A stretch of 64,000 nucleotides of DNA from Sphagnum magellanicum (GCA_021904315.1 CM038924.1:14496026-14560025), one strand, 5' to 3'. Shown: positions 37,631 to 50,271, counted from the first letter of the stretch. Numbers and translations are program-made. Notes: a model not told the origin generated them from the letters alone.

Positions 37631-38464
37631 ACATGGGGGATTTAAAATCTCCACAGCCAAGGTTATATTCCCAACCAGATGGCTGGGCTGGTTCAGGTTT
37701 GCTTCTAAGGAAGTTGCTCTTCCTTGAGCTCCCACTCCAATTTGTCACTAGACCCAATGGCTGACTACAAGACCAAAATGGCTTCACAATGTACGCAAAA
37801 TCTACATAGGATCCTCCCCACAAGGCAGGAGGAAGAAAAAGGGCAAACAGAAACATAGCTACCACCATGATCCCCAAGAACAAGCCTCTTTAGTTCCAGG
37901 CAAGGTTATATCATCTAATTTCAGATTGTAATATTAATGTAATACTAGTGTAGCCTGCGTCATTGGCCCAAGTGTGAACACATTAAGGGCTCAACTGTTG
38001 TTTTTCTTCCTAGCCCTTTTTTTTGCAATTATTTGTTAGAATTTTCAGCAATAAAATCCACTCCAAAAAATATCTTCCTCACTCTAGCCCCAAAAATTGT
38101 GAAATAAACTTTATTAAATCTGAATTGCTGACGGCTTTCCAACAACACCAAGAATGTCCCCATATTTCAATATAGTTTTCAGTTTCGATTTTATTTCATT
38201 TTCACTGAGAAAATGATTCAATAATCAGCTTCCACACCATAGCTCCAAAGAGTGTCAAACTAAGTGCGTGCATTCCTACTCATCGAGACCTTTACAAAGA
38301 TGCCAAGAGCTTGACATGAGACGTCATTGTTTGAGAGATGTCAGTGTGACAAAACAAAACAAAACAAACTACCTTGCTTCATAGTGAAGAAAGAAAAAAC
38401 ACTAGTCCATCCTCCTGGTGACCAGAGCTTAAAAGTCTTTACATTGTGGAAATAACTAACTGTT
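37631..38464. other. Intergenic, nothing secure
   Basis: An open frame on the minus strand at 37533-37883 overlaps the repeat end and has no recognisable domain. Otherwise non-coding. Confidence 0.45.
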
Positions 38465-38530
38465 GGAAATGACCAGGACAAACCACAAACGACCAGGACA
38501 AGCCGCAAACTGCAAACGACCAGAACATGG
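38465..38530 (+). repeat. 20-bp tandem repeat, about 2.5 units
   Basis: GACCAGGACAAACCACAAAC is followed directly by a near-identical unit and a partial third (CGACCAGAACA), each starting GACCAG. Confidence 0.7.
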
Positions 38531-40128
38531 CTTGTCATAGGTATTTGTCTAAGACAGGATCCAATTTAGGTTATGGTTGTGCAGGACAGGATCTGCACAG
38601 GGCTACCAGCCACAGCACAGCAATTGATAATAGATTACTTAAAACTGCTGGACAAGTCACGCCCACTTTGGGGATTTTATTGACCACTTCTTAGAGTTCA
38701 TGATGCAACTTTGGCTAGTAGTTGTGTGGTGACAAACCCATGATGAAAAAAGCTATTAGATTGACCACATCGCAATTTTATCATGTCACTTTTGTGAATT
38801 GTGTCATACATCATTTGGTTATATCTATGGAACCTAGCTGTCCTTCAAACAAAAGTAGGCAGAAGGAAATGCTAATGGGTCATTAGGCCAATGGGTCCTT
38901 TGTGTAATTCTTGTCTTAGTCATGGAACTGATTCCACAATTTTGACCAAATGGTCCAAGGGCTGACCCCTGTGTGTCAAGACTGAATTTAAAATGCTTTA
39001 CAGAATTTTTTCCTGCAGTAATCCCTATTTTAATGTGGGTGTCTTATGGAGATTTGATTTCTTACGAGTCAAAGTTGTGCCTTTGATTCCCTTAGAAAAT
39101 AAATCTCATGTGCGCATCATCTGTACAATGTCGACAATAGATATTTCAGGGTCCACTTGCTTTAAAAAAAGTTTTTAAAAAAAATGCAGAGTTGCTATTT
39201 CAACATTGAGAGAGAAAAGAAAAATTTGCAGACTTGAAACGAACAACAAGAAACTAACTGGGAGTTTTTCTTGGCTCTCAAGTGTACTTCTAATGCGTTT
39301 TCCCATGACCAACTTTCCACGTTTGCGAGATCATTGCTACAATCTTAGATTTGTAAACTTGTGGCATTGACAAAGTAACTGGGAAATCTAGCTACAAAAC
39401 CCAAACTCTTCAAAACACACGAAAAGTGAATCTATACTGATTTAGTCTGACCCCATAGTGCACGTCAACAAGCTGCTGCATGATCATGACAAACAATCTT
39501 TCTACTCAACGTCCAAAAATTTGTTCTTAGAGAGTGATGAAGAATCATCTACCTTCAATCTACATAGCCTGCAAGTAGTACCCCAGAGATTCCACCACTA
39601 AGTCCCTTTGTGGGTTCAAATCTCAGAAGGCCTACTCCAGAATGTCCTGTCTCACTGCATAGTGACTAGATGAACCCATGTATATATTAATGGACTCCTG
39701 AAGCGCTGAACCAAACACAGAAAAATTGTAGGAAAATTTGTTTTTATGAGGTAAGATACTCATGTCTTCATTTGAAGATGAGGCCTCTATTATTCAACAT
39801 GAGATCTGGTTTTTTAATGCATATGTTTGTGGCTGGCCAGTGACTTCAAGAGGAATTATATTCTGCATAAGTTCCATATAAATGGCCCCGTTTTCCAAGT
39901 TTTCTCTCTAAATTTTTTTTCCCCAGCTCATATGTCCTGCTCTGGCTCTGCTCCACTAGAGAGGAGATCGACAGATTCTGGGTCTTGTGTCGCTTTCATT
40001 GTTATGTACACAGTTCATCAAGACAAAGCTTCTGATGAATTTGGAGCTAATATAGTCAATCCTGGATGGATGTTGTGCTGCCTATTCTATGAGGTTTTGT
40101 AATGTGCAGCTGTGAGCAGGAGTTGGTG
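38531..40128. other. Intergenic downstream of HMA gene 3
   Basis: No gene seen. The part nearest 40128 is the likely 3' UTR of HMA gene 3, which is transcribed leftward. A GGGTTCAAATCTC word near 39610 resembles a tRNA B-box, but no A-box or cloverleaf accompanies it. Confidence 0.45.
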
Positions 40129-41254
40129 CTATCTGTAGCTGTATCCCTGCATCTGGCCCTCCTGTACTTTTCTCGCCCAGAATTGAGCTTTCTTCTTTAC
40201 CTGCCTCACCCTTTTCAGCACCTTTGCAGGATCGACGTTTCCTGTGACAGTCACTTTCTGGTTCCACTGATCACATATAACCCCATCAACTCCTGTTTGA
40301 ATTTCAACCCACGACACAGTATATTAGAGCCATGATCAACATTTGAGCATGAGGACTTGTTCTCACAAGCTCTCACAGCTCCTGCAATTGATCAATGCTT
40401 GACTGGTAGAACTGTGAGATGATTGTGAGCACAACTGGATGAAAAAACATAATGGAAAGCTGGTGTGATCAAACTGTGTGTAACTGTGCTCACAGCAAAA
40501 TAATGGAAAGAGACCCTAAGTGACGAACAAAACTTGAAACTGCATGATGAAACTTTCATGCAGGAACAACTTTCAATCAAGAACTTAGCGACAATTGACA
40601 CAATTTATTAGACTCGGACGCACGAGACTCACCCTCCAAGCTGCACAATTGTCTCCTCAGTTTCCCTTCGCATATGTTGCAGCACATGGGTACCATCAAT
40701 TCGATGGACTGCACACAGACACATGTAGATCATGATGTTTATATGTCCAGATTGGCCAATCAGATCATTCAATGCAAGCAACAACTACATTCTACATGCC
40801 AATCTGAGTTGAATGATGACGATCATTTCAATGTCCCCCAGTTACAGGTTCATACAGCAGCAACAAGAGTCAAGACTCACAGGAACCATGTGGCGTGTGT
40901 AAGGAGCTTGGATTTCTTCATGTGGGTAGTTCCCCACAATCCAGGTGGGTTCACGGTCACCATAGAACAGCTGCACCAAATTAGCAAATAAACGAAAATT
41001 CAAAACCAGATCTGAAAATCCTGAAGAGGTCACAGCTAGCCACTAAAATGAATCAAACAAAACTGGTGAAACATGAACGAGATCAGCTGAACCAAACACG
41101 ATATTTTTTTTTGAAGCACCTCTACAGACATGCAGGAGATCCAGTGATCCAGATCTCCTAAACTGAAACCCAAAAAGATGGTAAGTATACATGAGCTGCT
41201 GCAGGCATTATTCACATGTGAGAGTTCACATCGTACCTCACCCAAAGACACCAT
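40129..41254 (-). CDS. HMA-domain protein 3 (canonical HPP/HIPP-like)
   Basis: Four exons on the minus strand: 41254-41237 (MVSLGE), 40970-40881, 40708-40633 and 40292-40129, encoding 115 aa. Donors are GTACGA, GTGAGT and GTGAGT, each acceptor ends CAG, and phases are 0, 0 and 1. Residues 7-36 form a short aromatic arm. The HMA domain starts at 37 (SIELMVPMCCNICEGKL, with the MxCxxC metal site using Cys46 and Cys49). Its second half reads GVDGVICDQWNQKVTVTG, then VLKRVRQVKKKAQFW near 86-100, the classic plant HPP/HIPP pattern. The protein ends GYSYR with no CaaX box, so no isoprenylation is expected. Family knowledge suggests binding of copper-, zinc- or cadmium-like ions, or a protein-interaction role. 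It is oriented opposite to its two paralogues. Very likely a real gene; the 18-nt first exon is a prediction supported by the paralogues. Confidence 0.88.
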
Positions 41255-42960
41255 GTTTGCTGTTGTCAATTTGATTCCCCTTTCAAATAAGCAAAAGACC
41301 AAAACAACAGAAGCTCTAGAAAGTGTCTGTACACAAGCACAGGTCCCCACTTTCTTTTGATCAATTCTTCTTCCACGACCTCTTTTTGCAAAGTAGAGAC
41401 GAAAAGTTTGAAAGCCCAACTGTGAATACAAATTATGAAGTAAATTTACAAAACTCCCAAGCCCTCCCACCCAATAGTACCAGATCAAAATTCTTCCCCC
41501 CACAACTCTCCCACCACTACTTACTATTGCACTCTTGTTTCTCGAGTCTATCTGTATCTCTCTCTCTATTCACAATTCAGACCAGAAGAGCAGATCATTC
41601 AGACCTTGTTGATGGACACTTGTGGACATTGCTGGAGAGCCAGAAGAGAGTGTTGTTCATTGCTGCTGGGATCGGGCTGGAGTCTTCCTCCACACGGCAG
41701 GGAAAATACGGCGTTACGAGTGGGGACGCCCCCGGCCCCGCCCCCCAGGTCCCATCTTGTTTTGAGGACGCGGGAAGATTGTTTTGAGAACGCGGTTTCA
41801 TTGATTTCAGTGGCCAGGATTTGAGGACCTGGATTTCGGATCTGTTCAGCAAGCCAAGCGCGTTGAGCATCTTCCAACGTGCAATCACGACCATTCAAGT
41901 ATTATTCTTTAGTTCCATAAGTCCTGGCCCTCTTTGTTTAAGGTGAATTTGTTGGGGAGGGGGGGAGGAGGAAGGTATGTACTCGATAATTATAGAATGA
42001 AAATAATATGGCATTTGTCTTTCTTTGCACTTGAGTTTGGTTGTTCATTTGTGTCAAAACTAGTAATAATAATAGCGTAAACAGAATATTGTATTAACTT
42101 TTGATGTTCCAAATCAATATAATTATTTTTGGAAATGTTGAATTATTTAGAAATTCTCTGTTTGAAACTTTGAAATGTCAAAATTCAAGGAAATTTTGAA
42201 GGGGAGCAAAAAATTTGTTTGCAACCCAAAAATAAAATAAAATAAAATAAAATTCTGGAAACCCAAGAGCTTCTTGGGTTGGGCCAACCCACCAATTCGT
42301 AGAGTAGGTATCCAATAATTGACAACATTTTTCTAACCTTTAATTTAGTGGAACAGTATCTCTCCTCCTTTTTGCAAAAACAAACAATTTAAAATGTTGT
42401 AAAAGGATCACATTCCCAAGAACTTGCCGAGGAAGCTGCATAAATTTATTGTTGAAATTTGGTATAAATTTTTTAATTATTGCTGAAGTGGATTAAAATA
42501 AAAGAATTATTCAGCATCCCAATGCCACACCTGAAAAGCTTCTATGGTACCTATATGTCAGTAGTTAATCCCCCCTCTGGAAGCAACATAATAAGAGCTG
42601 CAACTTTGTAGCCCCAACTTGCAAGGTAGTGGAAAAAGAAACAAAACTTTGAAGCGTTGTTGAAGCGTTGAGAAGCAACTACGTAAGAACGGTTACGAAC
42701 AAAGTACAAGTGAAATGCTTGTGTCTGCATTTGAAATGCCTGACGAGCTTTTACACTCTGTGAAAGCAAGTCAGTGTAAGTAAAATATCTGTCGGAGGCT
42801 TTTTACGCGCGGTAAAAAAGCAACATACGCGGCCAGCATGATATTTCTGGGCCCAAAACGGTCGGTTACTCGTCGGTCACCCCCCTCCCCACCCCTCGCC
42901 TCCCCTCCCCAAAAGAGGTGACCATATATGCACCTGGACCGACACTTTCCCACGACAATC
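41255..42960 (-). promoter_or_regulatory. Upstream region of HMA gene 3, with GC-rich leader zone
   Basis: 41600-41900 is notably GC-rich for this window and may be the 5' leader or proximal promoter of the minus-strand gene. Open frames exist in it on both strands, including one starting MNGRDCTLEDAQRAW on minus, but none has a domain. A C-rich tract on + lies at 42880-42915, similar in wording to the one upstream of HMA gene 2. An AATAA-unit microsatellite is at 42232-42252. No certain TATA box. Confidence 0.35.
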
Positions 42961-43702
42961 TCACCTAACTTATTTGGTCACATCAATAAATGTCTTCTAA
43001 AACGGGGCACCGAACTTTTTGCCCCAAAGGAAACCCCAAGAGACTGGGACTGTTCACTTTGGTTGGTTGGTTGGGATGGCAATTTGCAACACAAAACAAC
43101 ACAAACAATAATAAATAATACCGCAAACCCCAAAAATATCAAATTAGAAAAGGCCCAACGGCTGTTGCCCAGGCTACTTCCTGGACACTTGGCAGCTTGT
43201 GGGTACACGTGGACACATCACATTGGATCAATTAGCAAGGACGTCGGTCCCCATAGCAGTGGGGATGGGATTTCTGGCGACATGGCAGAGGTCTATTTCT
43301 ACTTTCTTTGGTCAGAGTCTAAATACCGACTGCTTCCTAGTGAAAAGCATGCAGCAGTAATGATGTAGCGGGTGAACCGTAGATACTATGTATATACTTT
43401 GGACCCTACAGTTCTATACTCTTACTTTCTGTATATGCCATTTTATTCCTTCTCGAAGGTGGCTCTTCGTCTTTGGGATCCATAGTGAACGTCTGGGAAC
43501 GAGTTTTCTCTTATAAGAGCAGCCTGCCACTTAAACCCCTAGGTACCTTCCCCCCTGTTACTTTCTTTTATTTATTTTATTTTATTATTGAAACTTTGGA
43601 AACTCCATGGCAAAAAGGGTTACTTTCATTTTCGAAGCAACAGTCCGCCAACTTTCTGCCCTCAGGCAAAAGATTCATCATGTTGGATCTGCCCTGTTGT
43701 AG
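42961..43702. other. Intergenic, nothing secure
   Basis: A 146-codon open frame (42928-43368, +) has no domain and no family resemblance that I can see. It may be chance in a moderately GC-rich patch. Confidence 0.4.
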
Positions 43703-43710
43703 GTTCAAAC

Positions 43711-44122
43711 CAGTGTTGCACGGGTAGCCAGTTCCATGGATAAGAAACCGCCAGTTCCAGTTCCAAAACCGGTTCTGGAACCCCAAACCAGAACTGGATT
43801 GTTCTAAAAACCAGACCTGGAACCAGGTTGCCACTTCTATTCATGTCTGGATCTGGAAACGGGATTTTTGAAGAACAATAAAAATCTAGAACTGGGCGGC
43901 AAACTGGAGGTTAACTGGAAGTTAACTGCCACTTCCAATCCAGGTTACCCAAAACTAGGCTAGATGGGGGTCTGGTTTTCAAAACCCGAGCCAGAATATA
44001 TTGTTAAAGAAACGGTCCCAAAATTGGATTCCTGGTTTAGATTATGCGTAGAACCAGAACCATTCTAATTTGGAACCGACACTGGAGTTCTTTCATAACA
44101 ACTAAAGAATGGTCCGACACTG
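43711..44122. mobile_element. Non-autonomous hAT element, 412 bp
   Basis: The left end reads CAGTGTTGCAC and the right end GTCCGACACTG, inverted with 9 of 11 matches. The flanking 8-mers GTTCAAAC (43703-43710) and TTTCAAAC (44123-44130) agree at 7 of 8 positions, the duplication length typical of hAT elements. The interior has no coding capacity. It is packed with inverted short words such as CCAGTTCC, GGTTCTGGAACC and GTTAACTGG, the sort of subterminal motif density on which hAT transposases act. Related debris lies at 1-870. Confidence 0.8.
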
Positions 44123-44130
44123 TTTCAAAC

Positions 44131-45694
44131 TAGTGTTGTGTGGTCAATTGATTTTGTTTTAACCTCTTGTTACGAGTTTTCTAATCTGTCGAGGGTGAAA
44201 ACCAGTTGATTTATTTTTGAAACCACTGATCAAAAGGTATACATATGCCCTACTCTAGCCCACCAGTTGTAGCTTCCTAAAGAGAGAACCGCCCAAGACT
44301 GGTTCAAACAAAATCAATGGAACCTGTATCAATTTGAATGTAATGTGAATCTGATCAATAAAGCAGGCTAAAGAGTAGACTTACATGGCTATAACTTGAA
44401 CTCAAAATTTTTGGGCAAAGTTGCAACTATTTCTTATATCAAATGTAATCTTACTCATTTGATAATTTCTTATTCTTCATTCTCTAGAAAATGGGGAGTT
44501 TCTCATGTGATTGTTCAAATTTCCTAAGACAAAGGTCGATCCGTATATTGGCCCTAGAGTGTGTGCTTTGACGCCTCCATTGTTGCCAGATTGGCTGCTG
44601 TGAGTTTGTTAGATTTGATAGTTCTTGGGCACCAGCATATAGGCTACCACCATGTGATATCAAAGTTAATTTTTCAATACTAATTGGTATTTTTCATATT
44701 TCAAATTTTGATACCATTTAATACTTTGCACTTTGGCTCGTATTTAGAGTTTTGAGAGTTTTGTTGGTAATTCAACATCCCCAATTAAAGAAACATTTTT
44801 TCTCTTCAAGAAATGATCTTTAAAGTCTGTACTTATCCTTGATATTGTGAATATTAACACATGTGTGACCCACGAGAGCATTGTGTATATATATAAAATG
44901 TCGAAATCATGGAAGTTCCAGATTTTGCATGCTCACATGGATAATGCTCTGATTGTTTATTGTTGGTTTGTTGTTCCAACAAGAGTGAGCCAAACAAATT
45001 GGAGCACGCTGCATACTTGGTTAACTAAATTAAAAAAACAATTGTTGGATATCCACCATTCTAGCATGTTGTTTGACAAATCTTCTGTTTTTTTATTACT
45101 CTTTGATGTTTTATATCCCGGCCCATACTAAAGATTGGACTAACAAATTCCAACAATAGGGTCTCAGATAACCTTAAACTGAAATGATAGGTAGGTTGTT
45201 CTGGGGTCGTATGAAAAGCATACAAGAAGATACTGACATGAATCACCAAATCCCCTGACAATTCCAAGTCGTTTAGAGGATTTGAAGTAAATGGTAATTG
45301 GAACCATGATGTTTAGGGGTGTGGCGGAGGGGATGGGTTGCTAGCATGGATATATGTGAAGGGTGTTCACTTGCCAGGTAAATAAATAATACCTCACAAC
45401 AATGGTTCTTATGGGTGTCCTCAAAGTAGATACCCTGGTTCACACATCATATTTGCAAGTGGCAGTACCAAACAAAGCCTCCTGGTCAGAGATGACGTGT
45501 TACCTTAGCAATAGTAAAACAACTTTCAAATCCACTTGACCTTATTTTATGCCACTAAACAAGGCCTTCCACTCATGAGCAGTTTTGCATGGAGATAAAA
45601 TTGTGCACATCTGAAAGAAGCCAATACCAGAAACAATATGGCCCCTTCCCAGCAAATGACCCTATTCCAAGCATAGAACAGAGTTATGTGTAAG
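44131..45694. other. Intergenic, nothing recognised
   Basis: No gene or delimited element. A CTAGTGTTGTGTGG word immediately right of the hAT element may be another partial hAT end. Confidence 0.45.
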
Positions 45695-45783
45695 GTAAAG
45701 CATGAGGGTGAGGGCATTACCTCAATAAGGGCCCGTGCAAGGCAGCAACCAAGTGCAGTAATGCCCTCACCCACATGCTTTAC
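45695..45783. repeat. Near-perfect inverted repeat (26-bp arms, 37-bp loop)
   Basis: Arms 45695-45720 and 45758-45783 match at 25 of 26 positions (GTAAAGCATG..GGGCATTAC against its inverse). The predicted RNA would be a single stable hairpin. GTAATGCCC / GGCATTAC words also occur at 57370-57480 and 61505-61595, so it may belong to a MITE-like family rather than be a unique RNA gene. Confidence 0.75.
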
Positions 45784-46894
45784 CCAGTGTAAAAAGTGAC
45801 CTTGCATTAATTTCTTTAGGGTATCACAGAAAAAGAAACCAATGCCAGGCTTTACAGAAACAAAATGCCCACAAGATCAAAACTTTTCATTTTCAAAAAG
45901 CCCAATGGGATTTTGTGCTTTGCAAGACGCTATCTAGATACACCCCAGAAATCAGAGGAGGTCTTCACATAACCGCACACAACCTAACTTCCAGTCATGT
46001 CGCTAGATCCATGTGAGTTAAAAAAGTCATGCCCTAAAACTTGACACAATACTCACCCTGACTTGTCTCTAGGGTTTATCATTGGAACATCATCCCCAGA
46101 GGGTATAACTTGTCATTTTGATCTTTGAGAACTCAAGTAGGCAGCATGGGCATCAGAATACGGATAACTCATGGAGCCAAACACTTGGTATCCCAATTGT
46201 GATGACATTTGTTCTCAAAGACAAAAGCAAAGGTTACGTGTAGGAATGGGCCCCTGTCGGCATTGTGAAAACTTACAGAACTTTCACTGGAAGGTTACGT
46301 AAAGCCCTACCCATGTCATATTGTGGAGCCCAAGTAATAAAGATGATCTTCTTTGGCCTCTTTTGAATTTGAAGGTCAACAAAGATTACTACTGTTCCCC
46401 AGAATGCCTCCGCTGCAAGAGGGATTCCTAAGATGCCACTACTTGAATATTAATTTTTTTTTCCTCTTTCTCTGTGGACAAAGCTTGGACGTTGGAGACA
46501 TGATGGAAAGGTTAAGGAATCCACTTTTGAAAGACAGGCAGGTAAGTAGTTACGGTTGTTGGTAGTAATAAGGCAATCATAACACAAATTGTCTCTAAGT
46601 GTGAGTTCCAACTTCCAATATTTTCATTGCTGTGTACAAGAAAACCATCTTGATACTTGTGTCTTTGGAACCATACAAACATTGGCTTTCTTGGGTGCCA
46701 ACTGACTTAATGATTTGTTTCTTAATACCCTACTACCTCAGCAGCTTCCACACTAATTATATATTATTTTCAAAAATGTTAAAATTCTGAAAAAAAAACC
46801 TTTTGGGTAGTTTTTAGTCAGTTGGAATCTCTTACAAGAGGCGTTATGTATTAGGTGACAGTTGTTGTCTGGGACCAGATAATCAAGATAATGT
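45784..46894. other. Intergenic, nothing secure
   Basis: An open segment near 46487-46540 bordered by AAAG and a GTAAGTAG donor-like site (DVGDMMERLRNPLLKDRQ) looks exon-like in isolation. No partner exons were found. Confidence 0.35.
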
Positions 46895-46895
46895 G

Positions 46896-46938
46896 GGGCC
46901 AATTCCTACTAAGTTTGAGGTGAGGCAGGAATTGGCCC
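46896..46938. repeat. Short perfect hairpin
   Basis: GGGCCAATTCCT at 46896-46907 pairs with AGGAATTGGCCC at 46927-46938 across a 19-nt loop. Confidence 0.6.
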
Positions 46939-48191
46939 TACTTATCAGGAAGTAGCCACTCCCATGACAACAGTTAACAAACTCGGAAGTTGAGAGGGCA
47001 TTCGCCTCAACTCAACAACCTAAACTAAAATAGAGAGGAGTAGAGTAAGAAAGAAAAGAGGGCCAAATGAAAAGGTTAAGAGGGCTCAATATAAGCAGTA
47101 AAACTTAGCATGTCAGCAAACTGTCTTGAAAGTTGGATTATGAACTAGGTAATCCATGAGAGGCCACTGGTTTCCAGGTATAACCAAATCTTTTTTTGCC
47201 ACATTTGGACTCTGATAGTAGTTTGCTAGCTTTTTTCTTTAAATATATTTTTAAATATTTAGTTAGGTTCAAAAAATATGTAGCATTTCCTCTTGGGGTG
47301 CCAGCCAATGATGCAACATCAAAAGTTATTATTAAAAAAAAAATCATCAGTTGGATATGTTTTCAAAATTGTATGGAGAATTTTTTAATGTTATCATGTG
47401 TGTTAGTTTAGCTATTTGGTTAGGTCCCAATTAATTAGGAATAAACAGGATTAGCTTAGTTATTTGATTTTTTATTTTGAATTGATTCAGATGTGAAAAA
47501 ATTTTTAAATATTTTATGAATGGGATAATAATCTTAGTTTATATGATCTGAAATCACTTTTGACAATTTGAAATTTCAGCACACTTTATTATTATTATAT
47601 GTAAATTTTTCATCACACTTTATTAGTAGTTGTATGCACGTTTTTATTTGTTTTGTGCACAATGTTAATTTTTGCATTTTTTTTAATGTGAAAATGATGA
47701 GTTTGAATTCTTATTTTCATTATAAGTGAATGATTATTTTAGTTTGGCCACAATGTGCCGTTGATAATATATTTATGTTACATTTTGTATGTGTGATGAT
47801 AGTAATAATTGTAAGCATTAGGATAAGAACATATGGCAATACCTTGAATCTCCATTCAACACTATTATAAATCCCACTTTGGTTTTGCAAATGCTTAAAG
47901 TATTATGGCAAAAATGTTGTGGCTATCCTCCATCACACCTACCACACATGTTAAGGATAACTGGACGGACCAGGAAGGCCAGTCCCCTCTGGTCCTTATC
48001 GCCTTGAGCATGTAATTTATCTCCAGATCTGAGTCTCAACTTGGGACAACAAAAGGTGGAACTGCCCTAGCAATGGACTCGTCAAGTTTTTAATTATGTC
48101 AACTGAAAAATTGTAAACAAGTTCTGAACATGCATCTTTCACCTAAATGAGAAAGGAAGAAGTTTTTTTTTAATAGCTTTCTGGGATCTGG
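46939..48191. other. AT-rich intergenic
   Basis: No gene, array or terminal repeat recognised. Confidence 0.5.
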
Positions 48192-48896
48192 AGGATTGGC
48201 CAGGGTTAACCAGCACCTACACTGGCACTTGAGTGAGGCATCTTAGTGGCCATATTAAATCCAAGAAATTTTAGATTTGGACTTAGAGACCTTTATTTAG
48301 TCTTAAGGTGGGATAATATTTAATAATATTTAGAAGCAATGTTTTTTTAATTTGGGGTTTTTACAAGTGTTGGCCGGTTGTAGGATTTTTCTCAGTTATC
48401 AATATGTATAATAGTTGAATATGCATAAATGCATATCTGGATTCTGTGTCAATTTCTGTAACCAGCCCTATCCGCAATCAGCAAGTGTGTACTAGGTTTA
48501 TATCCTTCTCCTAGTCATATCCGGATGGGACATTAACATATTATATCCTTATCATATTTATGATTATTATGGTGATAACTCAATGGTGACAATTACGAAT
48601 GTCAGGATTGATATCTGCATATCTGGTGATGGATATTACAAATATGGATGGTTACCATTATGATTATTATATTCATATCCGGTCTAAATATAAAATGTCC
48701 TTTTAGGGTTAGGGTTTAGGTTGAATGATGCAACAATGCAATGATCAATTTTCAAGGATTAGGGTTTAACATTGAAGACTTCAAGGACAACAACAGGAAT
48801 GTCATTGTTGAAGTTTTTTTAGCAACATGAGTACATTGAATGCAAAGTGTAAAGATTGAACATCAATGTGTATGTTTTTGCAATCAAATGTGTACT

Positions 48897-49165
48897 TGTA
48901 TGCTTTGAGAAACTATGAGTTTTTTTTTTTAATCATCGACAAAAAGTAGCGCTTTCTGGAGCTTTTGAGAACTTCAAATGACAAGAAGTTTTGAACATTT
49001 TCATTTTTATAGTGCAACTTGAACAATCTAGTGTCCATTGTATACATGTTGTATGTTTTGAGAGACTAAGAGTTTTGCTTTGCATCTTCGGCAAGGAACA
49101 TTGCTTTGAAGAGCTTTTGAGAACGTCAAGTGATGAAAAGTTTTGAGCATTCTCATTTCAGATGA
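48897..49165 (+). repeat. Two-copy direct repeat, ~152-bp step
   Basis: GTATGCTTTGAGAAACTATGAGTTTT at 48898 recurs as GTATGTTTTGAGAGACTAAGAG at 49050, and GAGCTTTTGAGAAC-T-CAA then GAAGTTTTGAACATT follow in both. It lies in the leader of the hAT element. Confidence 0.65.
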
Positions 49166-49289
49166 TTTTTATGAGCTTTTATGTGTTTGGCACCAATGTT
49201 CGTTTGTTGCTCATAGTTTTGATTTTTGATCACATAATTAGTTGTAGCTAAATCCTATGTTGGTTTTCTTTTTTCTTGAGTTTGTGTTC

Positions 49290-50050
49290 TAGTCATTTGA
49301 AGGTTTCTCAAGAACACCAAGCCTCCAATGTTTGTTTTATTTTTTCATGTGTTTGACCTTTGGTCATTTGCAATTTTTTCAAGAACGCAATACCTTCAAT
49401 GCTTGTTTTCTTTCTTCTTACGTTTATTCTTTGGCCATTTGCAAGTTTTTCAAAAGCACCAAGGTAATTCACTTATTACTTCTTGATTTTGCTCTTTGAT
49501 TGCTTAATGAGCTACAACTTCCTATGTTCATTTTTTTCTTCATGTGTTTGTTCTCTAATTGTTTGCAAGTTTTTCAAAAACACCAAACCTCTAGTGCTCA
49601 TTCTCTTTCTTCTTGTGTTTGCTCTCTGGTTGATTTTACATTTTTCAAAAGCGTCAAACCTTTAGTGTTTGTTTTCTTTCTTCTTATGTTTGTTCTCTTG
49701 TTTTTTGCAAGTTTTTCAAGAACACCAAATTTCCAACACACGTGTTCTTTTTTCTTGTGTTTACTCTCTAGTCATTCGTAAGTTTTTCAAAAGCACCGAG
49801 ATAATTAGTTTGTTACTTGTTACCTTCTAGTTTTGCAATTTGATCATTTAGTGAATTGCAACCTCTTGTGGTCATTTTTTTTTAATGTTTGCTCTCTAAT
49901 TATTTACAAGTTTTTCAAAAATGCCAAGCCTTTAGTGCTTGTTTTTATTTTCTTGTGTTTGTTCTCCGGTCATTTGCAACTCTCAATTAAAGTGTCAAGG
50001 TTAACTTGTTGGCTCCCAATTTTGTTTTTTGATCACTTAGTTAGCTACCA
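49290..50050 (+). repeat. ~71-bp tandem array with periodic spacers in the hAT leader
   Basis: The core GCAAGTTTTTCAAAA(G/A)CACC recurs at about 49300, 49370, 49441, 49564, 49636, 49707, 49779, 49907 and 49976. Steps are 70, 71, 123, 72, 71, 72, 128 and 69 bp. The long steps contain an extra ~53-bp block (TTGATTTTTGATCACTTAGT-like) also found at about 49200 and 50000, giving a higher-order pattern. Translation is low-complexity and unlikely to be coding. Confidence 0.8.
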
Positions 50051-50271
50051 AGCTTCATCTGATTGTTACAAGCATTCAATGTTACAATTTTTTTTTGCAA
50101 TTGGAAGCAATGGTGAAGAACAAGTTTTTGTCTACATGCACAACATCTAATTAATCAATAGATTTCCAAACTCAGTTTTTCCTTTCCTTTTTAAAAAAAC
50201 TCTAGACCTTTTTTCTTTTAATTTGGTCAATCTTGGTTGTTGTTTCTTTTTTCTATTGTTAAAAATATTCC

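Noticed and set aside
39600-39630. Possible tRNA gene with a GGGTTCAAATCTC B-box-like word
   Set aside because: No A-box, anticodon stem or acceptor pairing could be drawn.
41036-41503. 155-codon open frame on -
   Set aside because: It spans exon 1 and intron sequence of HMA gene 3; the MVSLGE exon inside it is used, the remainder is not.
41595-41898. Overlapping GC-rich open frames on both strands
   Set aside because: They fall in the likely leader or promoter of HMA gene 3 and show no recognisable domain on either strand.
42928-43368. 146-codon open frame on +
   Set aside because: No domain, no splice partners, and composition typical of chance in a moderately GC-rich patch.
48700-48730. 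TTTTAGGGTTAGGGTTTAGG, a telomere-like string
   Set aside because: Only about three imperfect units; too short for an interstitial telomere array and within a hAT element.
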